A stretch of 15,534 nucleotides of DNA, from NCBI GenBank assembly GCA_011046015.1, contig DSBO01000251.1:1-15534 (forward strand), given 5' to 3'. The notes beneath the pieces were generated by a model. The model saw nothing but the letters and a program-made list of their open reading frames with translations, was not told where the DNA came from and made no database searches. Below, one piece after another: positions 1 through 6,217 of this stretch (position 1 is the stretch's first letter; every line of letters starts with the position of its first letter). This stretch comes from Thioalkalivibrio sp. (lineage in GTDB: Bacteria > Pseudomonadota > Gammaproteobacteria > SpSt-1174). Made by a program: the position numbers and the translations under genes.

Positions 1-87
1 CTCCTACGGTCTGTGCCAAGGCCAGATGCGTCGCTCGTCCCTCCACCCCGACAAGCCCTTTCTGGCCTGTCGAGATACAACATACAA

Positions 88-380
88 GCGCTGCAAGGCG
101 TGATCAGGGATCGGTTCATTGCCCCGGCATGGGCATCGCGGCTTGCACCGCTCCTACCGTCGAACCCGGTAGCGGCGGCGCGCTGCGAGGTGCGATCGGG
201 GATCGGTTCATTGCCCGGCATGGGCAATCGCGGCTTGCACCGCTCCTACCACAAACCCGGTAGCGTAGGAGCGCTGCAAGGCGCGATCAGGGAATGGCAC
301 ACGACCCGGCATGGGCATCGCGGCTTGCACCGCTCCTACCACAAACCCGGTAGCGTAGGAGCGCTGCAAGGCGCGGTCAG
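88..380. repeat. Tandem array of ~90 bp REP-like units
   Basis: Three full units begin at 88, 180 and 271, and a partial fourth at 361, giving periods of 92, 91 and 90 bp. Each starts with GCGCTGCAAGGCG or a close variant, continues through a CGGCATGGGCA block and ends with CGCTCCTACC and an ACCCGGTAGC block. Units 2 and 3 carry perfect 9 bp arms CGCTCCTAC (241-249, 331-339) and GTAGGAGCG (265-273, 355-363); unit 1 has lost the right arm. Read on the minus strand, GTAGGAGCGG followed by TGCAAGCCGCGA strongly resembles the REP sequences scattered through pseudomonads and xanthomonads, including the small GCGG/CCGC hairpin. The first bases of the window (CTCCTAC, 1-7) may be the end of another copy. 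No coding capacity is credible here; frames through it simply translate the repeat. Confidence 0.85.
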
Positions 381-1177
381 AACGCAAACAGCACCAGCAG
401 GAACCCGCCCAGCAGCAGCCGGTAGATGACGAACGGCAGCATGCCGATGCGTTCGAGCAGCTTGAGGAAGAAGTGAATGCACAGGAATGCGCTCACGGCG
501 GAGAGCGCGGCGCCACTGACGAGGACGTCCCAGGCGACGGGGACGGGCTGTTCGATGAGCTTGATGGTCTCCAGCCCGCCGGCGGCGAGGATGATGGGGA
601 TGGAGAGCAGGAAGGAGAAGCGTGCGGCCGCCTCGCGCGTGAGGCCCATGGCCAGCGCCGCGGTCATGGTGATGCCGGAGCGCGAGGTTCCGGGGATCAG
701 CGCCAGGGCCTGCGCGCAGCCGATCACGACGACGTCGCGCCAGCCGACGTGATGTTCGCCGCGCACGCGCTTGCCGGTGGCGTCCGCGCGCCACAGCAGC
801 AGGCCGAAGCCGATGGTAGCGAGCGCGATGACCACGGGCGAGCGCAGGTACTGTTCGATGAAGTCGCCCAGCAGCAGGCCCGCGAGGCCGGCGGGAATGG
901 TAGCGAAGATCACGGCCCAGGCGAGCCTGGCGTCGGCGCTCAGGCGTTTGCCCGTGAGCGAGACCAGCCACTCGCGCGCCATGCGGATGAGCTCGCGGCG
1001 GAAATAGATCACCACGGCCGAGAGCGTGCCGACGTGCACGGCGACGTCGAAGGCCAGGCCCTGGTCTTCCCAGCCGGTGAGCACGGGCACGAGGATGAGG
1101 TGCGCGGAGCTCGACACGGGCAGGAACTCGGTTATCCCCTGCACCAGGGCAAGCAGCAGGATCTGCATGAAGTCCAT
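377..1177 (-). CDS. uppP: Undecaprenyl-diphosphatase (UppP/BacA)
   Basis: Integral membrane phosphatase that turns undecaprenyl diphosphate into undecaprenyl phosphate, recycling the lipid carrier for peptidoglycan and other envelope polymers; loss or overproduction affects bacitracin sensitivity in known bacteria. The protein has 266 residues (E. coli 273). The family's (E/Q)xxxE motif is seen as QGITE at residues 13-17, followed by FLPVSSSAHL, and the second signature PGTSRSGIT lies at 162-170 with the conserved Arg166. The rest is a series of hydrophobic segments. I chose the ATG at 1177 because a GGGAAGG ribosome binding site lies just upstream and MDFMQ matches the usual N-terminus; a longer frame to 1237 would add 20 polar residues overlapping the upstream gene. 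It follows the MidA-like gene by 28 nt on the same strand, so the two are probably co-transcribed. Its stop codon lies at the edge of the 90 bp repeat array. Confidence 0.95.
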   Translation of the reverse strand: MDFMQILLLALVQGITEFLPVSSSAHLILVPVLTGWEDQGLAFDVAVHVGTLSAVVIYFRRELIRMAREWLVSLTGKRLSADARLAWAVIFATIPAGLAGLLLGDFIEQYLRSPVVIALATIGFGLLLWRADATGKRVRGEHHVGWRDVVVIGCAQALALIPGTSRSGITMTAALAMGLTREAAARFSFLLSIPIILAAGGLETIKLIEQPVPVAWDVLVSGAALSAVSAFLCIHFFLKLLERIGMLPFVIYRLLLGGFLLVLFAF

Positions 1178-1205
1178 GTATCCCTTCCCTGAATGATGCC
1201 CGTCG

Positions 1206-2393
1206 CTAGAGGCGGGCGCGGTAGTCGTTGATGGCAAAGCCCGCGAGCGGCGGCTCGATGCCCTTGCCGAGCGCGATCACCTGGAAGCGCTCACCCATCT
1301 CGGCCGGCAGCGTGAGCTGCTTGACCTGCTGGGCGGCGGCGAGCTGCTGATTGATGTCCTCGCCCTGCATCTGCGCGAACACCGCATCCAGGCCGCTGCC
1401 CATGAGGAAGTAGGCCTGGCTGGTATAGCCGAGCACGTCGAAGCCGGCATCCGCGGCGGCCTCGGCCACGGCGGTGAAGTCGACGTTGGCGGTGATGTCC
1501 TGCAGGCCCGGGTAGAGGAACACGTCCTCGTGGGCTCGGTGCCGGTAGTGGCAGATGAGGGTGCCGCTGCGACGCTCCTCGAGGTAGTACTCGCGGCGCG
1601 GATAGCCGTAGTCGATGAGCAGCACGGTCCCGGCCTCGATCACCCGGTCCAGCGCCTCGAACCAGCCGGGCAGCGCGAGGTTCACCTCCGAGACGTAGCC
1701 CTCGGGCAGCGGCCCGCCGCGCTCGGTCTCGATGTGGCGCACGGCGGCGGCGAGCGCCTCGTCGGCCGGTGTCTCGACGAAACCGAAGGTCATGCCGTCG
1801 AGCGTGACGCATCGCTCCATCACCTCGCCACCGCGCATGACGAACAGCTTCACCGGCATGGCATCGAGCACCTCGTTGCCCACCACCACGCCGGGGACGG
1901 GCGACTCGGGCAGGCGGTCCAGCCACTGCACGCGGTCGAGCAGGTGCGCGGCGCGCGTGGCGATGGTCTCGCGCTGGCGTTCGCGCAGCTCACCGCTGAG
2001 TTCGACGATGTCGTAGCGCTCCGGCAACAATGCCTGCGCCTCGAACTCGAGCAGCATGTCGGCGGCCATCACGCCGGAGCCGGCACCGAACTCGATCACG
2101 CGGCGCGTGTCGAGTCGTTGCCAGACGTCCATCACCTGCCGGGCGAGACAGCGGGAGAAGATCGGCGAGAGTTCGGGAGCGGTGACGAAGTCGCCGGTCG
2201 CACCGAACTTCTGCGCCCCGCCGCTGTAGTAACCGAGCCCCGGCGTGTACAGCGCGCACTCCATGTACTCGTCGAAACCGATGGAGCCGCCCGCGTAGCG
2301 GATGCGCGCGGCGATGTGCTCGATCAGTCGCTCGCTCTGGGCCAGGGCATCGGCATCGGGTGCCGGCAGCTCGGGGGATCGGTCGCGGATCAT
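1206..2393 (-). CDS. SAM-dependent methyltransferase, MidA/NDUFAF7 (DUF185) family
   Basis: The 395-residue protein carries the DUF185 family features: an N-terminal helical part with DEYMECALYTPGLGYYSGG (about residues 41-59), the block FGATGDFVTAPELSPIF (63-79), the SAM-binding glycine motif EFGAGSG (101-107) and a later GNEVLDAMPV motif. The eukaryotic relative NDUFAF7 methylates an arginine in complex I subunit NDUFS2; bacterial substrates are much less clear, so the target here is unknown. I start it at the ATG at 2393 (MIRDRSPELP); an upstream extension to 2456 would leave only 5 bp before the divergent gene and shows no family similarity. No strong Shine-Dalgarno is visible. It is transcribed away from the pteridine reductase and probably leads an operon with uppP. 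Confidence 0.88.
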   Translation of the reverse strand: MIRDRSPELPAPDADALAQSERLIEHIAARIRYAGGSIGFDEYMECALYTPGLGYYSGGAQKFGATGDFVTAPELSPIFSRCLARQVMDVWQRLDTRRVIEFGAGSGVMAADMLLEFEAQALLPERYDIVELSGELRERQRETIATRAAHLLDRVQWLDRLPESPVPGVVVGNEVLDAMPVKLFVMRGGEVMERCVTLDGMTFGFVETPADEALAAAVRHIETERGGPLPEGYVSEVNLALPGWFEALDRVIEAGTVLLIDYGYPRREYYLEERRSGTLICHYRHRAHEDVFLYPGLQDITANVDFTAVAEAAADAGFDVLGYTSQAYFLMGSGLDAVFAQMQGEDINQQLAAAQQVKQLTLPAEMGERFQVIALGKGIEPPLAGFAINDYRARL

Positions 2394-2461
2394 GACGGGC
2401 AGGGGCGCTCGGTGTGTTAGATTAGTGGGAATTTCAACGGCTTCGAACCGCAGCAATCGAC
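2394..2461. promoter_or_regulatory. Divergent intergenic region between midA-like and pteridine reductase genes
   Basis: These 68 bp must hold the promoters of both divergent genes. On the plus strand there is an extended -10-like sequence, TGT followed by TAGATT (2415-2423), without a convincing -35 box. On the minus strand a TTGAAA hexamer (complement of 2432-2437) has no -10 at proper spacing. The stretch 2413-2437 is locally AT-rich compared with its surroundings, which fits promoter DNA, but neither start site can be fixed from sequence. Confidence 0.35.
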
Positions 2462-3217
2462 GTGCAGGATACTACAGCCCTTCTGGATGGAAAAACGGCG
2501 CTGGTCACGGGCGGCGCACGACGCATCGGCGCGCGCATCGCGCGCCTGCTGCATGCCGAGGGCATGAACCTCGTGCTGCACTATCACCGGTCCGTGCATG
2601 AAGCCGAGGCGCTGCGCGACGAACTGGAGGGCATGCGCCCGAACTCGGTGGCACTGGTCCAGGCCGACCTGCTGGACACCGCGCGTCTGCCGGCGCTGGC
2701 CGAGTCCGCCCACGCGGTCTGGGGTCGGCTGGACGTGCTGGTCAACAACGCCTCGACCTTCTACCCCACGCCCGTGGGCGAGATCACCGAGGCAGTGTGG
2801 GACGACCTGCTGGGCACCAACCTCAAGGCGCCGCTGTTCCTGTCCCAGGCCACCGCGCCGCTGCTGGCTGAACACCACGGCTGCATCGTCAATCTCATCG
2901 ATATCCACGCCGTGCGCCCGCTCAAGGGCTACCCCGTGTACTCGGCCGCCAAGGCGGGGCTGTACATGCTCACCCAGTCGCTCGCCCGCGAACTCGGCCC
3001 GCGGGTGCGCGTGAACGGCGTGGCACCCGGCGCCATCCTCTGGCCGGAGCAGAGCGAGAACGCGGCCATGCACGAGGCGCTGATCGAGCGCACCGCCCTC
3101 AAGCGCGAGGGCTCGCCCGACGACGTGGCGCGCGCGGTGCTGTTCCTGGTGCGCGACGCGGGCTACATCACCGGCCACATCCTGCCCGTGGACGGCGGGC
3201 GCATGCTCTCGCACTGA
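2462..3217 (+). CDS. Pteridine reductase, PTR1-like short-chain dehydrogenase
   Basis: NAD(P)H-dependent Rossmann-fold reductase, 251 residues. The cofactor motif is TGGARRIG at 16-23; the double arginine is typical of pteridine reductases and favours NADPH. NNASTFYPTP at 95-104 closely resembles the PTR1-type NNAS-FYPTP block that lines the pterin pocket. An aspartate (Asp147 in LIDIHA) sits where PTR1 has its catalytic Asp, and the YxxxK pair is Tyr160/Lys164. GVAPGAILWPE and a final PVDGGR follow the same family. The start is a GTG at 2462 without a clear Shine-Dalgarno. It is followed after 10 nt by a second reductase gene, and together with the convergent folB and folK this makes a pterin locus. 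The expected role is reduction of dihydro- or fully oxidised pterins to tetrahydropterins; the exact substrate is inferred. Confidence 0.9.
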   Translation: MQDTTALLDGKTALVTGGARRIGARIARLLHAEGMNLVLHYHRSVHEAEALRDELEGMRPNSVALVQADLLDTARLPALAESAHAVWGRLDVLVNNASTFYPTPVGEITEAVWDDLLGTNLKAPLFLSQATAPLLAEHHGCIVNLIDIHAVRPLKGYPVYSAAKAGLYMLTQSLARELGPRVRVNGVAPGAILWPEQSENAAMHEALIERTALKREGSPDDVARAVLFLVRDAGYITGHILPVDGGRMLSH

Positions 3218-3227
3218 GGGTTCGACG

Positions 3228-3956
3228 ATGACCGAACGCGGCACGATACTCATCACCGGCGCCGGCCGGCGCGTGGGCCTGCACGTGGCGCACTCGCTGC
3301 TGCGCGACGGCTTCGGCGTGATCGCGCATTACCGCAGCGAGAGCGATGGCGTGGCGGCGCTCAGGGCCGCCGGCGCGACGGCCATCCAGGCGGACCTCAC
3401 CCGCAGCGAGGAGCTGCGCCGGCTGCTGGCGACGGTCACGGGGAAGGACGAGCCCCTGCGCGGCATCATCCACAACGCCTCGCTGTTCGAGACCACCCGC
3501 GAGGACGTGGACGAGGCGCTGGCCCAGTACGAGCGCTTCGTCGCCGTCCACATGCGCGCACCCTGGCTCATCAACACGATCCTCGCCCCGCTGCTCGCTG
3601 GCGAGAACGACGACCCCGCCGACATCATCCACATCACCGACATCTTCGCCGACAACCCGAACCCGGCCTTCGACCTCTACTGCTCGACCAAGGCAGGGCT
3701 GCAGAACCTCACGCTGTCCTTCGCCAAGCGCCTGGCGCCGCGGGTGAAGGTGAATGCCATCCAGCCGGGACCGGTGCTGTTCAAGGACACGCACACGGCG
3801 GCGGCGCGGGAACGGGTGCTCGAGGAGACGCTGCTCGGCAGGGAGGGTGGCGCGGAGGCGATCTACCGCGCGGTGAAGGCCTTACTCGACAACCCCTACA
3901 TCACCGGTGCGAGCCTGCCGGTGGATGGTGGCCGGCGCCTCGCCCAGCGTGTCTGA
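3228..3956 (+). CDS. folM: FolM-like dihydromonapterin/dihydrofolate reductase (SDR)
   Basis: A second short-chain dehydrogenase, 242 residues, much closer in motif pattern to E. coli FolM, which reduces dihydromonapterin to tetrahydromonapterin and has weak dihydrofolate reductase activity. Visible motifs: ILITGAGRRVG (7-17), IHNAS (81-85), ADIIHITD (131-138; FolM has ASDIIHFTD), Tyr151/Lys155 in YCSTKAG, LAPRVKVNAIQPGPVLF (compare FolM LAPEVKVNSIAPSLILF) and LPVDGGRRL at the end. The start at 3228 follows the upstream stop by only 10 nt, so the two genes are one transcript. Its last 75 bp lie antisense to the end of folK. Having both a PTR1-like and a FolM-like enzyme side by side suggests either different substrates or a duplication that has diverged strongly. 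Confidence 0.85.
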   Translation: MTERGTILITGAGRRVGLHVAHSLLRDGFGVIAHYRSESDGVAALRAAGATAIQADLTRSEELRRLLATVTGKDEPLRGIIHNASLFETTREDVDEALAQYERFVAVHMRAPWLINTILAPLLAGENDDPADIIHITDIFADNPNPAFDLYCSTKAGLQNLTLSFAKRLAPRVKVNAIQPGPVLFKDTHTAAARERVLEETLLGREGGAEAIYRAVKALLDNPYITGASLPVDGGRRLAQRV

Positions 3957-4400
3957 TCCCACGCGCAGGCTGACCACGGGGTAGCTCAGCTCCGCGCCCG
4001 CTTCGATGTCGCCGGTGCTGGCCAGCAGGTCGAGCACGGTCTCGCGGTAATAGGGCTCGTCCATGGCGCGGGCGCGCTCGCCGGCGGTCCCGTCCACCAC
4101 GAAGAGAATATCGAGATCGGCCGGGCGGTCCTTGCAGCGGCTGTCCGGGTCGGCGCGGTCGCGGCCGCGCCCGATCTCGATGGCATTGCACACCGCCTTC
4201 AGCGCCGCCTCGTCCAGGTCCGTCTCGATCAGCACGGCCAGATTGTAGAAGTCGCGCTCGGTGTCCATGTGCACCGGCCGCGTGTGCACGATGCGGCTCA
4301 CCGCCACGGTGCCGAAGCGCTCGCACAGGGCCTCGAGCACCGCGGGCACGTTGCGCGCGGGGTCGATGTTGCTGCCGATACCGATGACGTAGCGAGTCAT
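3882..4400 (-). CDS. folK: 2-amino-4-hydroxy-6-hydroxymethyldihydropteridine diphosphokinase (HPPK)
   Basis: HPPK transfers diphosphate from ATP to 6-hydroxymethyl-dihydropterin, the step before dihydropteroate synthase in folate synthesis. The N-terminus IGIGSNIDPARN (5-17) is the family's first motif. Arg82, Arg92 and the magnesium ligands Asp95 and Asp97 (in DRPADLDIL, 91-99) fall at the same numbers as in E. coli HPPK, although the flanking RWGPRT-type sequence is replaced by a divergent one. Length is 172 residues (E. coli 158), with a C-terminal extension. The start at 4400 is set by GGAGG in GTGGAGGGAG directly upstream; the frame continues open to 4565, but that part is a shadow of the hydrolase gene. 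It is the last gene of the minus-strand folB operon and overlaps the end of folM tail to tail by 75 bp. Confidence 0.87.
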   Translation of the reverse strand: MTRYVIGIGSNIDPARNVPAVLEALCERFGTVAVSRIVHTRPVHMDTERDFYNLAVLIETDLDEAALKAVCNAIEIGRGRDRADPDSRCKDRPADLDILFVVDGTAGERARAMDEPYYRETVLDLLASTGDIEAGAELSYPVVSLRVGSDTLGEAPATIHRQARTGDVGVVE

Positions 4401-4410
4401 CTCCCTCCAC

Positions 4411-5142
4411 CTACACGTCGATGCAGCTGCCCTGCTCGGCCACTCCGGCCAGCACGCCCTCGATCTGCGCACGCCGCGTGGGCATGGTGTCGCCGTAGTG
4501 GATGGCCAGCATGCGCGCGCGCACCTCGGGCGGATAGAAGTCGGCGATCTCGTCCAGCGTGGCATGCACCGGGTTATGGGCCTGCAGGCTGCAGTCGTGC
4601 ACGATGCGCCGGTCGCTGCGGTCGGCGGCGATCCAGGGCAGCGGGTTGGTGTCCGAGGTGAAGATCAGGCGATCATTGATGATGACGCCGTAGGTGGCCA
4701 TGCCGCCGGTGTGGTCGGTGGGGAAGAGCTCCAGCGTCGCATCGCCGAAGTGCAGGCGCCGGTCCTCGATCAGCTGCAGGTCGAAGAAGTCGTCCAGCCG
4801 GTTCTCGCCGTCCGAGCTGTGGCCCATGCTGCCCTTGAGGGTCTGCTCCCAGAGGCCGGGATAGACGTCGGCCGGCAGATACAGCGGGATGCGGGTACCG
4901 TGGGTGTAGCGGGTCTCGTAGGCGAAGCGCTCCAGGCCAAAGCAGTGATCGGCATGGATGTGCGTGATAAGGATGCCGTCGATGTCGGCCACGCCCAGGC
5001 CCATGTCCCGCAGCGCATACTTGATGGTGTAGCCGCAGTCGATGAGCAGGCGCCTGCCCGCCGTCTCCAGCAGCAGGTTTGTGTTCCAGTAGTCCATGGC
5101 CTCCGAGTCGCCGGTGCCGAGGAAGCACAGGCGGTCAGCCAT
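4411..5142 (-). CDS. Metallo-beta-lactamase-fold metal-dependent hydrolase in the pterin operon
   Basis: A 243-residue protein with a complete di-metal site of the RNase Z-like branch: THIHADH (His61, His63, Asp65, His66), His144 in PTDHTGG, Asp164 in FTSDTN and His215 in LAIHYGD. The N-terminus FLGTGDS resembles the first strand motif of this superfamily. There is no signal peptide, so it is cytoplasmic. The ATG at 5142 overlaps the end of folB by 8 nt and folK starts 10 nt after its stop, so it is translationally coupled within the folB-folK operon. Such proteins hydrolyse phosphodiesters, phosphonates, lactones or thioesters; the exact reaction cannot be read from sequence. Its position between two folate enzymes makes a pterin phosphate or cyclic phosphate a reasonable but unproven substrate. 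Confidence 0.85.
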   Translation of the reverse strand: MADRLCFLGTGDSEAMDYWNTNLLLETAGRRLLIDCGYTIKYALRDMGLGVADIDGILITHIHADHCFGLERFAYETRYTHGTRIPLYLPADVYPGLWEQTLKGSMGHSSDGENRLDDFFDLQLIEDRRLHFGDATLELFPTDHTGGMATYGVIINDRLIFTSDTNPLPWIAADRSDRRIVHDCSLQAHNPVHATLDEIADFYPPEVRARMLAIHYGDTMPTRRAQIEGVLAGVAEQGSCIDV

Positions 5143-5500
5143 TCGCCGGCTCCTCGCCCCGCTCGATGACCACGCCCACCTTCACCGTGCCCTCGATGGC
5201 CACCGTCTTGGTGACGGCAAGCCGCAGCCAGGGGATGCCGAACTCGGCCATCACCAGGTCGGCGGCCCGCTCGGCGAAGGTCTCGACCAGATTGAAGTCG
5301 CTGGCCTTGCCGAATTCGATGAGCGCGCGGGAGACGGCCGCGTAATCCACGGCGTCGGCGATGTCGTCCTCGCGGGCGGCGACGCGGTTGTCGGCGGCGA
5401 GATCCAGGTCCAGACTCAGGGTCTGGGTGATCCGGCGCTCCCAGGCGTAGACGCCGATGACGGTGGCGATTCGTAAATCGCGAATAAAGACGCGGTCCAT
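5135..5500 (-). CDS. folB: Dihydroneopterin aldolase (FolB)
   Basis: Converts 7,8-dihydroneopterin to 6-hydroxymethyl-dihydropterin and glycolaldehyde, supplying the substrate of HPPK. The 121 residues align by eye over their length with E. coli FolB: MDRVFIRDLRIATVIGVYAWE (E. coli has MDIVFIEQLSVITTIGVYDWE), then ADNRVAAREDDIADAVDY, a NLVETFAE motif with the pterin-binding glutamate, the TKTVAIEG lysine region and VGVVIERG at the end. I use the ATG at 5500 because GGAGGA lies just upstream and the sequence begins like E. coli FolB; an upstream in-frame start at 5524 would add eight unrelated residues. It is the first gene of a minus-strand operon with the hydrolase and folK. Confidence 0.95.
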   Translation of the reverse strand: MDRVFIRDLRIATVIGVYAWERRITQTLSLDLDLAADNRVAAREDDIADAVDYAAVSRALIEFGKASDFNLVETFAERAADLVMAEFGIPWLRLAVTKTVAIEGTVKVGVVIERGEEPANG

Positions 5501-5522
5501 GGCTCCTCCAGTGCAGGGGGGC

Positions 5523-5530
5523 ACTATAAT
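5523..5530. promoter_or_regulatory. TATAAT-like box upstream of folB
   Basis: ACTATAAT contains a perfect TATAAT hexamer on the plus strand (5525-5530) and TATAGT on the minus strand (complement of 5523-5528). On the minus strand it would place a start site roughly 17 nt before folB, which suits the operon; I do not see a good -35 box on either strand, so the direction is uncertain. Confidence 0.4.
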
Positions 5531-5581
5531 GGATGCCTTTCCCGCCTGGCCAGCGGCCGGGATTCGCGATCCCTCAGGCGC

Positions 5582-5610
5582 TTGTCACCCCCCGGGGGTT
5601 CTGGTATTCT
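5582..5610 (+). promoter_or_regulatory. Promoter of rpmB-rpmG
   Basis: A -35 box TTGTCA (5582-5587) is separated by exactly 17 bp from the -10 box TATTCT (5605-5610), and TGG directly before the -10 makes it an extended -10 promoter. The predicted start is near 5617, giving a leader of about 38 nt before rpmB. This is the best sigma-70 promoter in the window. Confidence 0.75.
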
Positions 5611-5654
5611 TCGCAGCCTTTCACACCAGCAATACCGATTTCTGGAGTAATACC

Positions 5655-5891
5655 ATGGCTCGAGTATGCCAGGTCACCGGCAAGCGACCGGTTACCGGGA
5701 ACAACGTGTCCCACGCGAACAACAAGACGCGCCGTCGCTTCCTGCCGAATCTGCACACCCATCGTTTCTGGGTGGAAAGCGAGAACCGCTTCGTGACGCT
5801 GCGCGTCTCCTCGAAGGGCATGCGCATCATCGACAAGAAGGGTATTGATACCGTTCTGGCCGACCTGCGCGCCCGCGGCGAAAAGGTGTAA
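5655..5891 (+). CDS. rpmB: 50S ribosomal protein L28
   Basis: A 78-residue basic protein identical in length to E. coli L28. It begins MARVCQVTGKRP and continues through VTGNNVSHANNKTRRRFLPN, LHTHRFWVESENRFVTLRVS and a DKKGIDTVLADLRARGEKV end, all diagnostic of L28. The frame is open further upstream to 5457, but GGAG at 5644-5647 seven nt before this ATG and the family N-terminus set the start. It is the first gene of the rpmB-rpmG operon. L28 binds the 50S subunit near the E site. Confidence 0.98.
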   Translation: MARVCQVTGKRPVTGNNVSHANNKTRRRFLPNLHTHRFWVESENRFVTLRVSSKGMRIIDKKGIDTVLADLRARGEKV

Positions 5892-5902
5892 GGAGTTAAG
5901 TC

Positions 5903-6070
5903 ATGGCTAAAGCGATTCGCGAAAAGATCCGCCTCGTGTCCAGCGCCGGCACCGGTCACTTCTACACCACGACCAAGAACAAGCGCAACATGCCGGAAAA
6001 GATGGAGATCAAGAAGTTCGATCCCGTCATCCGTCAGCACGTGATGTACAAGGAAGCCAAGATCAAGTAA
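5903..6070 (+). CDS. rpmG: 50S ribosomal protein L33
   Basis: A short gene of 55 codons. The translation starts MAKAIREKIRLVSSAGTGHF, continues through YTTTKNKRNMPEKMEIKKFD and ends PVIRQHVMYKEAKIK. Length and sequence match the gammaproteobacterial L33 that lacks the zinc-binding cysteines. TAAGGAG, sharing the rpmB stop codon, is the ribosome binding site, 11 nt after which the ATG at 5903 follows. A strong terminator begins 10 nt after its stop. L33 is a small component of the 50S subunit next to L28. Confidence 0.97.
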   Translation: MAKAIREKIRLVSSAGTGHFYTTTKNKRNMPEKMEIKKFDPVIRQHVMYKEAKIK

Positions 6071-6080
6071 CTGGTCTTTG

Positions 6081-6130
6081 CCTTCCCACAAAAAAGCCCG
6101 GCCTCTGTGCCGGGCTTTTTTGTGGGAAGG
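6081..6130. terminator. Rho-independent, bidirectional terminator after rpmG
   Basis: A perfect 22 bp inverted repeat (6081-6102 with 6109-6130) around the 6-nt loop CTCTGT. The core stem GCCCGGC/GCCGGGC is flanked by six A on the left and six T on the right, so it can end transcription from either strand. It lies directly behind rpmG. Confidence 0.95.
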
Positions 6131-6217
6131 CGGTCAGTTATCAAAAATCATAGATCCGCACTGAAACTGGTCGAAGCGGTTTTGACTTACCTCCCCCCCC
6201 GTTATCTCGCCGAGCAT
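6131..6217. other. Spacer between rpmG terminator and the inverted-repeat element
   Basis: No gene is visible. The stretch is less GC-rich than its surroundings around 6135-6190 and contains a run of eight C (6193-6200). A TTGACT hexamer (6182-6187) has no -10 box at proper spacing. Confidence 0.5.

Noticed and set aside
88..380. Possible CRISPR array
   Set aside because: Whole units repeat head to tail at 90-92 bp with no unique spacers between short identical repeats, and no cas gene is near.
13..429. Open frame of 138 codons across the start of the window
   Set aside because: It only translates the 90 bp repeat units, giving the same peptide several times, and then runs antisense into uppP.
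473..1192. Long plus-strand frame antisense to uppP
   Set aside because: It is the GC-rich shadow of a gene with clear family motifs; its translation is an unnatural mix of Gly, Asp, His and Gln.
6182..6207. TTGACT with TTATCT as a promoter for the inverted-repeat element
   Set aside because: The spacing is only 14 bp, too short for a sigma-70 promoter, and the spacer includes a run of eight C.
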